Assembly: GCA_036873135.1 (NCBI GenBank)
Contig: JAPTYO010000020.1
Coordinates: forward strand, 2,038,081 to 2,102,080
Reading direction: 5' to 3'
From: Clarkia xantiana subsp. parviflora
Lineage: Eukaryota > Streptophyta > Magnoliopsida > Myrtales > Onagraceae
Length of the DNA: 64,000 nt
Shown: positions 1 through 11,583 of the stretch, one piece after another
Layout of the letters: each line of letters opens with the position of its first letter
Position numbering within the stretch: position 1 is the stretch's first letter
Translations under genes and position numbers: made by a program
Notes under the pieces: model-generated
Told to the model about the DNA's origin: nothing
Seen by the model: only the letters and a program-made list of their open reading frames with translations
Database searches by the model: none

Positions 1-1234
1 AAATCGTCACTTAGACACGGTTAGACCGTTACGTCGGATATATATCTCATTATTTCCTGTCAATAATATATGAAAAATTGTATAATGAACTTATTCACTC
101 TTATTTATGTATTATATATCGTAATAATATTACTAAACATATGGGTATTAATGTTATTTAATTAATTTTCTACTATATTTCTTTATAGATAAGGAGAGTA
201 AGAGCATAGCACCAAAAAATTTGTGGTATTCAAAGACAGTTGAATTAAGTTCTTATTCTTGAAGGGTTCATTTTCCTTAACAACTTTGAAGCTTTCATAT
301 ATATATATATATAAAAGATGATAGTGGAAATGGACTTAACAAGCCAGTCACTTGATATATTAGGTTGCTAGTTAAGTTATGTTGACAAAGTTAATATATA
401 TATTAATTGTTCACTAAGTTTTTAATCGTAAAAAGTTTTAAATATAAGCAAAATAATTTGAACATTAGATAACAAAATGAATGAGCCAGTATTAAAAGAC
501 TCATTTTGATTGGAAAGAATTATATATATATATATATATATATATATGATCAATATGCCATCATTATCTACACTGAAATAAATAAATATATATATTCCCA
601 AACACAATTTTATAAAACTGCGCCCATTAATTAAATTAAACAAATATGAGTATTAATTAGCTATATATATATATATAATCAATGTGAAGAGAATCAAACT
701 TACCTAAAAAATGTATAAGGCAATTACCAATGAAGGAAAACGCCAGGACTAGTTTTACCACATTTACCATCATCATCTTCAAGGTAAACTTAATTACAAC
801 AGCTAAGGGTGGCGTAAAAAACTAGATGAACAGCTAAGGGTACGTATGTTTTTGTTTTTCACAGACTCATTTTAAAAGTTTAGTATATTTAAAATGACTG
901 GGTTTTCGAGGAAGAGGTGGTGGGTTGGTTTTGGGAGTGGAGTTATTTTTTTTTTATTTTTTATTTTTTACTTTTTTATTGTACAATAGATAATATGTGT
1001 GTATAAAATAGTACGTGGGCTTTTTTAGGTTTTCACTGCACTGCAGTATAATACGAAATTTGTATTTATTTCATGTTGTCTTTAGATTTAAAAATTGTGT
1101 TTTTTAAGATTTTTGCATTGGATGTGAATTTTTCTAATATATATAATCATTATACTTTGAAATTTAAATGATATCATAGTGTAAATGACTTAAGTGCTTC
1201 CACAACAACCATGGAACATACAAGATAATATACA

Positions 1235-1296
<62 letters not shown>

Positions 1297-1329
1297 ATAA
1301 ACATCAACTCACACTCACACTCACTTCAA
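1..1329. other. AT-rich intergenic spacer with TA microsatellites
   Basis: No convincing gene on either strand. The stretch is AT-rich with several short (TA)n runs (about 299-313, 523-547 and 661-677) and a longer one at about 1239-1285. A T-rich low-complexity tract lies at about 946-980. Short reading frames here are low-complexity Ile/Tyr strings read through the TA repeats. Confidence 0.7.
1239..1285. repeat. (AT)n microsatellite
   Basis: An uninterrupted AT dinucleotide run of more than 40 bases followed by a T run, about 45 bases before the CACTA element. Confidence 0.95.
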
Positions 1330-2608
1330 CGACACTACTTAAAAACCCTGAATTGGCGACGTAAATATACATTTTCCGAATTTACTTGTCATCGTTTTAA
1401 ATGTTTTATAGCGACCAAATTATTTTTCGTCGCCAAATATTTATTACGCCGACGAAAATATAAAGTTTTGTCGTTAAATACAGTTTTTTTAGCGACCATT
1501 TAGTAATTTTGTCGACAAAACTATTAACGACGTAAATGTTTGGTTGTGAAAAGTTAAAAAATGGCGAAATATTTACGCCGACCATAATTAAATTCCGTCG
1601 TTAAAATATGTTTAGCGACCAAAAACTTAGGTCGTTAATACATTAATTTTTACGACGAAAGTAAAATTCCGTCGACAAATGTTACTTTACTTAACGAAAT
1701 AACAATTCATCGTTGAAAGTAATTTTATTGACAATAAAAATATTCAACGACCAAATAAAATTGGTCGGAAAAAAATATTTTTCCAACAAATTTATATTTC
1801 GTCGTAAAATGTAAATTTTTCGGATAATTTGTTTTTCGTCACAAAATTTATTATTCAGCGACCAAGAAATTTATAGTCAGAGTGGAGAATCGATCTGCAG
1901 TCTCCAGCATAGTATGCTATGCTTAATACCACCCGACCATAAACAATTTCTACACCATTTCACATAACATATTTATATATTATATTAGTTTGTAGTAAAA
2001 ATAAAAAAATCTGCTCAGGATTTATATCACGCACGCCTCTGCTCAGGATTTCAGAAATCCGAAATCTTGAAAAAAATTATCACGCCTCTGCTCATCCAAG
2101 CTTTTCACGAAGGAACTCCGACCGCCAATCTAAAGAGCTCCGGCCGTCTGAAGAGCTACGGCCTCTAAACGGTGTGTTCAATTAGAAGACTCCAACCACA
2201 GGTTCTTTCTGCCTGTCCGATCTCAGATTCTCTCGTCCTACCTCTTTCTTGCTAGGGCTCATATTGTTTTCCCTTAGTTTATAACTCTTTTTAATGTTGT
2301 TATTAATTGATGCTTCAGTTGAAATACATAATCAGTAACGAATTTTTCCTTCAAGTTGATATACTAGACTAATTTTTCCTTCAAGTTGTCAAAAGCCTAA
2401 CTGTTAGTCTTGGTGAAAATTTTGAATGGAAAATATACTAGTTGGGGAAGCAAAGTTCATAACCATTCATAGTGAAATAGTATATATATATGATCTATCA
2501 GTAAAATATATTGTTTGCAAGTTGATCCAGTTCAAGTAATGAAGTCAATTTTTCTTATTTGAAGTTATTTTATGCATTATGTGTTGGTGTTTCAGGAATC
2601 TACTGAAA

Positions 2609-5600
2609 ATGGATAAAAGTTGGATGCCAAAAGATACGATGTCTAAAGAATATAAAGATGGAGTCAATCAATTCGTTGAGTTTGCATTTGCTGGTCCTAC
2701 TTTAGTTGATATAGACGGAGCTTGAAGATTTATTGTCCATGTCAAAAGTGTCATAATGTTCATTTCCAAACTAAGGATGAGGTTACAAAACACCTGTTGT
2801 GGAAGGGCATATCACTTAAATACACAAATTGGACATTGCATGGAGAGGAAAGAGTGAAAGCATCTTCTAGTACACATGTATTTCGAGACACTGACGAGAT
2901 GGAAGAGATTGTATTTGATGTTACTGGTGCACGAGGTTGGACTGAGGATGCGAAGTTGCGTCAGAAGATGTTGAAAAATTCAACAGGTTGTTGAAAGAGT
3001 GTGAGAAAAGTCTTTACCCAGGTTGCAGTAGTTATTCAAAAATGTCTTACATCGTCGAGTTGTTGAATATCAAATGTCTTTACAAGATCAGTAATTCAGG
3101 GATGTCCAAGATGTTGGAATTTTTTAATAAGGGTTAAGAACACAATAGGGGCCTGAATGTTTGCCCATGTTGCCAAAAGGGGTCTGAATTGAAAAAACGT
3201 ATTATTAAGGGCCTGAATTTTGAGTTTTGTGTTTTTTCAAGTCTCCGTCCAAATTTTCTGTTAAATCTAACAGAATCACGTGAAAAGACAAAAATACCCT
3301 TTTGTAATTATTATACAATTTATCAATTTAATTAATAAAATGTGAAATGTCTAAAATACCCCTACAAACTAATTATGCAATTAAGGCCACCACGCTCCGG
3401 CCACCGCCCGGCGACCACCACCCGGCTCCGGCGACCACCACCGGCCTCCGGCAACCGCCACCGGCCTCCGGCGACCGCCACCGGCCTTCGGCGACCGCCA
3501 CCGGCCTCCGATCGGAGCCAAAAAGGCTCCGATTGGAGCTCCGAAGCTCCGATCGGAGCTTTGGAGCTCCGGTCGGAGCCACAAAGCTCCGATCGGGGGC
3601 CACAGAGCTCCGATCGGAGCTTTGTGGCTCCGACCGGAGCTCCAAAGCTCCGATCGGAGCTTTTTTGGCTCCGATCGGAGCTTTTCGGCTCCGATCGGAG
3701 CTTTTCGGTCGTCGCCGGAGGTCGATGGTGGTCGCCGGAGGCCGGTGGTGGTCGCCGGAGGTCGGTGGTGGTCGCCGGAGTCAGGTGGTGATGGTCGCCG
3801 GAGCTGTGGTGGCTTAAAGGGTATTTTCGTCATTTTAGGTCAAACATATGAGAGACACACTTTGGTCAAAGGGCATTTTCGGGTTTTCAAATTATTTTTG
3901 GTCACATGCTTGGCATGTGACCACTTTCCGTCAATTTTAACAGAAAAAATAGACGGAGACCTCACTATTACACAAAACTCAAAATTCAGCCCCTAAATAA
4001 TACGTTTTTTTAATTCAGACCCCTTTTGGCAACATGGGCAAACATTTATGCCCCTATTGTGTTCTTAACCCTTTTAAAAAATGTCTCCCGACAGAAAATA
4101 CGGCACCTGAGTCTTATCGGGAGGCAAAGAAATTTATCTCTGATTTGGGGATTGGGTACAATAAGATTGACGCGTGCAATAATGATTGTATCCTTTATTA
4201 CAAGGAATACGGTAATGCTAATTCTTGTCCAGTATGTAAGGAGCCTAGGTGGGAACAATCGAGAATGCCAGATAGTGCACCTTCAACTACAGGAAATAAG
4301 AAGAAGATTAGGAAAAAAGTTCCAGTCAAGACTATGTCATATTTTCCATTGATTCCGAGACTTCAACGATATTTCATGTCGGAGAAGACGGCGGGTAGTA
4401 TGAGTTGGCACGAGGAAGGTCGAAAGAAGGATGGAGTTCTTAGGCATCCTGCAGATACCAAGGCATGGAAAGCCCTAGATAATGTTCGACCATCATTTGC
4501 TGCAGAATCGCGGAATATAAGGTCGGGACTTGCTAGTGATGGCTTTAATCCTTTCTCTGGCCCCAAACCTTACAGCATGTGGCCGGTAATCTTGATTCCT
4601 TACAACATGTCACCAAATGAATGCATGAAAGATCCAAACTACTTGCTTTCGATGATTATTCCGGGCCCGAATTCTCCAGGTAATGATATTGATGTATTTT
4701 TGCAACCGCTCATAGATGAATTGAAGGTGTTATGGGAAGACGGTGTTAGGACATATGATGCCAGTCGAAAAGAATATTTTCAACTGCATGCAGCAATATT
4801 GTGGACAATCAACGATTTTCCTGCTTATGGTAACTTGTCTGGTTATTGTACGCATGATTTTTTGGCATGTCCTGTTTGTCAGATGGAGACTTGTTATCGA
4901 CGACTTAAGAATGACCATAAACAAAGTTTCATGGGCAGTAGAAGAAACTTGCAGCCCGATCATCCTTTTAGAAACAACTCTAGCTTGTTTGACGGGCAGG
5001 TGGAGCACAGGCATGCACCAAAAAGGCCTTCGGGAAATGAAGTTTTAGCTCAGCTAGAGCACTTGGAGAACATTCCATTTGGTAAAACTCAGAAAAAATT
5101 GAGTTTGTTTGGAGTGGAATCCCCAGCAGGTAACTGGAAAAAGAAGAGTATCTTCTTTCAATTATCTTATTGGCAGAGTCTATTATTGCCTCACAACTTG
5201 GATGTAATGCATATTGAAAAGAATGTCTGTGAGAACATAATGAACATTTTGCTTGATGTTAAAGGGAGAAGCAATGACAATCCCAATGCAAGAAAAGACT
5301 TACAAGTTATGGGTATTAGACCTAATCTACATCTGGTTGTTCGCCGCAACAAGACAGTTATACCTCCTGCCCAATATACATTGAAAAAAGAAGAAAAATA
5401 AGTTATATGTCAATTCCTTAAAGATTTGACACTCCATGGTGGGTTCTCTTCCAACATTTCACGTTGTGTGAAGGTCAAGGAGCTGAAAATTAGTGGATTA
5501 AAGAGTCATGACTATCATGTCCTCATGCAACGTTTATTGCCAATTACTATACGAAGTGCTGTACCTAAACCAATATGCGATACTTTAATTAATCTTAGTA

Positions 5601-6404
5601 AAGCTTTATGCGTGTTGTGTGCGAAGGAGTTGCGGGTAGAAGACCTAGAACAATTGGAGCTTGATCTACCCATTATAATGTGCAATCTTGAAATCATTTT
5701 CCCACCGGCCTTCTTTGACATTACAGTGCACCTTGTTATCCATCTAGTTGAAGAGGCTATCATAGCTGGTCCGGTTCAGTTTCGTTGGATGTACTTTATT
5801 GAGAGGTACGTAATAAAAGTCTAACAAAATTTCAATATCTTTTTTATAATGATATATTTAACATGTATTTTATACTGCTCTAAAAAATTAAAAATAGTAG
5901 GTTAATGGGCGTAATGAAGTCGTTTGTACGGAACAGAAGATATCCTGATGTCTCAATTGCGGAGGGCTATGTTGCAGCGGAGTGTGCAGCATTTTGTTCT
6001 CGCTACTTGCACGACGTGGAGACAAGATTTACCAGGACCAATCAAGTTCCTATCGTAGAAGATGTATCCAATCATGGTGGATTGGATATATTCACTATTG
6101 TTGGAAAACCAATAGGTGGTTATACTGTTCGTACGATGACCACAGAAGAGCGCTCGCAGTGTCACCTATACATCGTGCAAAACTGTGATGAATTACAACC
6201 ATATATTAAGTAAGCTAGTTTACTAAGCTGTGAAATACAAGTTGTGTTTAACACATTTGTCTTCCTTGATTTAAATATTAAAATTATACTCGTTTTCTTT
6301 TGCGAAAATAGGAAACATAAGAAGATGCAGTGTAGAAAGAGAAAAACTCCTCGTAACTTGGTGTTGGAGCATAATACCGAGCTGGCTGATTGGTTCGAAA
6401 AGCA
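2609..6404 (+). pseudogene. TNP2-like CACTA transposase, broken
   Basis: A transposase-associated N-terminal domain starts at ATG 2609 (MDKSWM...) and passes a -1 frameshift near 2720 into CPCQKCHN (2722 onward). The main Transposase_21-like core lies at about 4080-5398, with motifs such as CPVCKEPRW, LPHNLDVMHIEKNVCENI and GYCTHDFLACPVCQ. A TAA at 5399-5401 interrupts the same frame, which then continues as a DUF4218-like segment (5402-5824, IFPPAFFDITVHLVIHLVEE). Further exons lie at about 5902-6210 (SFVRNRRYPDVSIAEGY) and 6312-6404. A 941-bp MULE splits the gene at 3131-4071. The C-terminal DUF4216-like part expected in intact TNP2 proteins is not visible. The frameshift, the stop, the insertion and the missing end all point to a dead transposase. 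Confidence 0.88.
3131..4071. mobile_element. MULE-type palindromic element nested in the CACTA transposase
   Basis: The ends are long inverted repeats starting GGGTTAAGAACACAATAGGG and ending with its complement. Flanking 9-mers TTTTAATAA (3122-3130) and TTTTAAAAA (4072-4080) match at 8 of 9 positions, as expected of a Mutator-type 9-bp target duplication. The interior (about 3385-3815) is GC-rich and almost wholly palindromic. It has CCGGCGACCACCA-like repeats on the left arm, the complement on the right arm, and a core of AGCTCCGATCGGAGC-type palindromes. Long reading frames cross this core on both strands but are only repeat translations (Arg/Ser/Pro/Gly). Confidence 0.88.
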
Positions 6405-6731
6405 GGTATCCAAATTGTTGTTTTCACATTATAGTCCATATAAACCATTATTGTTGTTATTATAGGTGGTCCATATGAAGATTCTTGATATTATGCTTTT
6501 AGAACATGTAGGTTGCTCATATGTATCATATAGAAGCAACATTGCATGAGAAACAAATGCAAGCTTTAGGAAGAAAACCCTCGTTTGATGTTAGGAGCCA
6601 TAGTGCATAGGCGATGGACCTTTTGCGACGAAAAAAAACTTTCAGCGCCGAATTAGTGTTTTAGCGACGAAAAAAAGGGCTTTGCCGATGTTCTTTTTCT
6701 GTCGCCTATGCCAGTTTTTTCAGTAGCGCGA

Positions 6732-7761
6732 GTCTCTAAACCAAAACAAATGAAGCCGTAGAAGAGGATTTCAGTAAATAAATACTTAGGAGAATACAAT
6801 TCTAAATAAGTAATGATGAATATATTAGTAACAAGATGATACATTTTTTCAGATTAATAAATTTGAAAAAATTAACCTATTTTACACATACATATGCTCA
6901 TTATACCTATTTTACAAATTATATATTTAATATATTTTTTTCCCGCCTTTTTGCATGTGTTTTGTAACTTACCAAACACTACCTACATCATGCATGTATT
7001 ATTTGCAAAAGAAAACAATAATAATTTAATTAATGTTTTTCTGTAGCTCGATAATTGCTCTGGGTCGAGCCATAGTGCAGCCCCAGAGAGTGGGCTTACG
7101 ATATGCAGGCCCATTTTTAAACTAATCTTATATATCAATATATAATATAATAATACATCTTTGAGAAAATTAAATTTTAAACAATTATATTGGTTTTTAA
7201 TAAGAGATCAAATTTTGTTTTATTATAATATAATTTCCACTATTATATATATGTAATATAGGAAACAAATACATATATTTTCTTTGCTTATGATTGAAGA
7301 GTCAAATAGGAGAGTCTTGCACTAATCGATGTCCAATCCAATCTTTCCATTTCATTTCATTAATTAAAATTAACTAAAGAAGATCCAATGTAATTAATAG
7401 AATCCAACCAATGAATTCCGCTTCAAGTCACGTCCAACAAAAAACATTTAAACACCCGTTACGTAATCTTGTAGTAATATAATTACTACACTATATATAT
7501 ACCATTATTATTAGTATCATTATCATCAGCATATGAAAATTATATTTGTTGACCAAAAAAAAAGAAAAGAAAATTATATTTAGTATTTATTACTTATTAC
7601 TTAAATAAAATTTAAAACTAACTTTAGTTAAAGATAGTAACGTTATTATAAAATATTACTAGTTGAAAATGATTTAATTAGTAGTGGTTAATGACTTTCA
7701 CAAAGTAATTATTATTTATATTATATTTATCATTATTATTCTATTGTCATTATTACAAATA
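6732..7761. other. AT-rich intergenic spacer
   Basis: No gene recognised. The only GC-richer patch is about 7055-7110 (a GGGTCGAGCC...GGGCTTACG...GGCCC region), perhaps a fragment of an old repeat. The rest is AT-rich with no extended coding potential. Confidence 0.6.
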
Positions 7762-8294
7762 GGGTTAATAACTAAAAAACTGTCCAAGGTTTACTCTATG
7801 TTAAAATTAGTTATCTGAAGTTTGAAATGTTAAAATGGACTGTCCCAAGTTTCATTTTTGTTGAAATTTGGTGTCTTTGTGCGTCTTTTCATCTCCATTC
7901 AATCATTTTCATCAACCCACCAACCCAATCATAATCCATCACTCTTTACTTTTCACAAAATCGTCAAATTTCACCTAAAAAGTGAATATTAAAAAAAAAG
8001 TTTCTAAAAGAGTGGTGTGGAGGCATTTTCCAAGGACAATAGAGCGAGATTTACTTGCCAGGATGTGACCAACTTTTTAGGTGACGGTCCCGGCAAGATG
8101 ACGAGAAGGGAATGTGTATGAGAGCTCGAATTTGACAAACGGTTTCGTCGGAATTGACTTCTCTAAAGTAATCACACCGAGACACCAAATTTCAACAAAA
8201 ATGAAACTTGGGACGGTCCATTTTAACATTTCAAACTTCAGACACCTAATTTTAACATAGGGTAAACATTGGACAGTTTTTTAGTTATTAACCC
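7762..8294. mobile_element. MULE-type MITE with perfect 9-bp TSD
   Basis: The left end starts GGGTTAATAACTAAAAAACT and the right end is its inverted complement. TTACAAATA is present directly on both sides (7753-7761 and 8295-8303). Inverted homology runs for about 110 bases inward (the AAACTTGGGAC / GTCCCAAGTTT region). The interior has no transposase. It shares the GGGTTAA terminus with other elements in this window. Confidence 0.92.
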
Positions 8295-8699
8295 TTACAA
8301 ATATATGGATACACTGACGTTAAATGACATAGTTTTATATATATATATAAGTATTAAAACTCATTTAATTAATTAATTTAATCGATATTGGCTTATAAAT
8401 GGCATACATGATGAGAGCTATATAGAGAAATCGCTGCATAATAAAGTAGGGAAACACCCAACGCAAAGAGAGGTCCCTTGTCGAAACTCAACGTAAACGC
8501 GCCGCTGCATTTATGTGCTTTCTAATTTTTTATTTAATTTAATTTATATATTGTGCATAATTAAGGAGAATATTAATAAGCCACTTTTTTTTTACCTACT
8601 TTTCCTTCTATAAAATAGTTTATAGTCTATGAATATATATATTATTGGATTCAGCGGTGAAACATTTCCTTGTCTTATGGATTCTAATCATTTTCACAA

Positions 8700-8700
<1 letters not shown>

Positions 8701-8767
<67 letters not shown>
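8701..8767. repeat. (TA)33 microsatellite
   Basis: A pure TA dinucleotide tract of about 67 bases. It is likely length-variable between individuals. Confidence 0.97.
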
Positions 8768-8770
<3 letters not shown>

Positions 8771-11151
8771 GAAAAGATATAGAATGAATCAAATTTTAGA
8801 AAATAGTTTCAATGATATTGATGAGCCTAATCTAACAGTTGGAAATTAAATTACAAATATAACTAATTACAGTTTAATCCAGCTATATGTATACTATATA
8901 ATAAAATGCTTCACTTAGAAGTCTCCCTTAATTTTCATAAATTATATATAGTTTCCTTAATTAATGGATAAAGTGAGCATATTAATTCTTGTTTGTCCTT
9001 TATCCTTCTTTTTGTGCCAAAATAATAATATCCTTATCCTTATATAATTGGAATTGGATCTTTTTTTTTTTGGTGAGAGAATTGGATCTTGACTCTTGAA
9101 CACTACTATACTTATTATGCGTTTATTAAGAATCTAATCATTTTGTATAGACTCAAGCCCTCAACTTGAGCTCCTTTACCTATTTGGATAATAATAATAA
9201 AAATAATAATATCTCTTAATTTTTTCTTTATTTTCCATGGTATCTTAAGATCCACGTAAAAAATGTAGCACCCGTTTTATAATGCTCCATACTTAAAATA
9301 ATCATTATTCGCACCGAGTCAGCTCATAAGAGGTAAGTTCATAATCATAATTATTTTTTCATAGCTCAGTCAACGAGTTTTAAACTTAATATTCTATTTA
9401 AAAAATAATATGTTGAACTGCTAAACCATATTAAAAAAAAATATTGTCATTTTGTATATCTCAAACTTCATTGAGCCCCCAACCCGACATGGCTAGTTAT
9501 AGCTAGTTAAACTACAAGAAAATTGGTGATTTGTAACGATTTATTTTTCTTTAAGAAAAATAATCACTCACAAATTATAAGAATTTATTATATTTCAAGG
9601 AATTTTTTTTTTTTTATAAAATTCAGAATTTTGTGAGAAATTTTCTACGGAAGTTTTTAGCCAAACTTTTTATTAGAAGTCATTCATTCATAAATTTTTT
9701 GAATGTTGTATTTGTAAGAGATTTTATCAACTCCCTTTCAAATAAGTTTATATGCCTCTCACGGATTTTTTTTTTTTTTTTAATAATTGAAACTTACCCC
9801 GCGAGTGTAGTGCACCTCAAGAAAAGAAAAAAAAAATGTTTCATTTCACTGATAGTTAGCTACATTAAGGCCCACTTTGGAAATGGGCTTCTAAGTTCTA
9901 ACTAACTAGCTTGGGTTTTGTTGTTGCGGAGAGATACTCGAGCAAATATTTTACACCTATAAATCTGAGTTTTTTTTTTTTTTTTTTGGTACAATAGAAT
10001 CCGAAATTAGGAATCCGAATTCGAGGAAATCCGTACCGACTCGTCTCGAGTTAAAATTCGAACTCGTGTCGAAAAACCTGAAAAAATCGACCCAACCCAC
10101 TTCTAACAAACAATAATTGTTAAAAAATTAACATTTGAGATAAATAGTATAATTAATGATGTGATCATTTTGTAATTTTATGAGATAAATCATTTCAAGT
10201 GTTCTTTTTAAAATAATGCAAATATTTTATCTGGTTATATACAATAGTTAGTAGAAAAAGCTGAGTCTTCCTGCTTCTCCCTTCTCTAAAGGTTGGTTCA
10301 TAGCATTGTCGACTAAATGACAGTTGTTAACACAAGTCTAGTCATGTAAGAAAATTTGCTCCAACATACTATACTAGCCATATCAAAATTTCATTTTAGT
10401 ATTTTGTTACTTTATTAAGTTTTCCATTTGACACACAAGAATATTCTGATTTTTATTTTTATGAATAATAATAATAAGACATTTTAGTTAAAATGATGTG
10501 CATATTATTACCGTAACTCAAACTCTAGATAAATAATACAACTTTTTTTAAATATATTTATTTTTCCTCATTTACAAATTATTAATATTTTCATCATAAT
10601 AATTTTCATATCATTCGTTAAGTGTTAAGTGTCAAATAAAAGAGTTTGAGTCCTATTTCTATTTCAGCATATTCTAACTTTTATAATTTGGGTTTTTTTT
10701 TAATGTATTGCATCAATTTAGCAAATACAAATTAATTTTAAAAAATTAATAACACACATATCGCACCATATGATGTAGTTGTTGGACTCACTCCTTAACC
10801 AAATAATCATCTTTACTCATTTTATTATTTAGTAAAGGAATTCAATATTGATAAAGTGGGGATGTCTTTTAAGATTAAGAAACACAAGACAACAATCATA
10901 AGACAACTTTTTTGTCATCAGAATAGGTTTCTTGCTGCTTGTATCTCTCAGTTTACATTAAACTAAACCTCTACTTTACATTTTGAACAATAAACGTGCG
11001 CAAACATATATTGATGAATTATATATCCTCTCATAACCTGCTTCACTTGACCTTACCCATATGTAATAGCATATCATTATATATATATATATATTCCCTG
11101 GTAGATGGTCAAATTAGACGGGCAGCACTCGTAGCATTCTTACAACAAACA

Positions 11152-11370
11152 TAAATTAGTCTCCACTCGCACCGGGTCAGCTCGTAATGTGTAAAATGCT
11201 GGTTATGGATATTTTTCAATTTCTAGGGTCTAAGTGGGACAACATCTGTAACATGTTTACTTTACACATAAACTAATCTCCACATGAATCGGGCCAGTCT
11301 GAAATGGTATAAATGTTGGCCATAAATATTTTCAATTTCACGGTCTCAACGGGACAAAACAATGACCTCT
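11152..11370 (+). repeat. Two tandem copies of a dispersed repeat
   Basis: Two neighbouring segments (about 11152-11250 and 11268-11370) share the pattern ACAAACATAAATTAGTCTCCAC...GGGTCAGCTCG...AAATG...GG.TAT..ATATTTTTCAATTTC...GGTCT...GGGACAA. Related copies sit near 9310-9420 and 17404-17500. The class is unknown; it may be an old SINE or a fragment of a larger repeat. Confidence 0.5.
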
Positions 11371-11583
11371 TGGTTAATAAGTGACGTACCGAACAACTAC
11401 TATATACATCATATTACATGATTGCATTTTGCATATCATGATATCTACTATGTGAAGTTTCCATTAGGGTTACTAGAAAGCTATAGTCTCACACTTTTAG
11501 GGTTTTTTTTTTATGAAAGACACTTTTAGGGTTATATATATATATATATATAACACTATTCTTTCGTAGAGAGAGTTCAAGAC

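Larger units (their letters stand above)
1333..6728 (+). mobile_element. CACTA (En/Spm) DNA transposon, degenerate, TSD CGA
   Basis: The left end begins CACTACTTAAAAACCCTG and the right end is CAGTTTTTTCAGTAGCG, its imperfect inverted complement. The 3-bp sequence CGA lies directly outside both ends (1330-1332 and 6729-6731), as expected for CACTA insertion. About 500 bases of left subterminal DNA (1352-1870) and about 120 bases on the right (6610-6720) are packed with GCGAC/GTCGC-type motifs in both orientations, typical of CACTA subterminal transposase-binding repeats. The interior has a TNP2-like transposase on the plus strand that is broken by frameshift, stop codon and insertion. The last base pair of the core TIR differs (GCG instead of GTG), so the right end may not be cleavable. 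No second (TNPA-like) gene is visible. The element looks immobile. Confidence 0.9.
8304..11583. other. AT-rich intergenic region upstream of the 5-phosphatase gene
   Basis: No gene recognised. It contains a (TA)33 microsatellite (8701-8767), several T runs, and degenerate copies of a dispersed repeat around 9310-9420, 11152-11250 and 11268-11370. The reading frame at 9633-9905 is T-rich and Phe/Ile/Leu-biased with no recognisable domain. The last several hundred bases before 11584 should hold the promoter of the 5-phosphatase gene. Confidence 0.6.

Noticed and set aside
422..643. 73-aa minus-strand frame with an Ile/Tyr run
   Set aside because: It reads through a TA microsatellite; no conserved sequence.
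3342..3996. Several overlapping 90-156 aa open frames on both strands, rich in Ser, Arg, Pro and Gly
   Set aside because: They are translations of the palindromic repeat core of the MULE at 3131-4071; frames on both strands mirror each other and have no domain.
9633..9905. 90-aa plus-strand frame
   Set aside because: AT-driven Phe/Ile/Leu/Ser composition with poly-T and poly-A runs and no recognisable domain.
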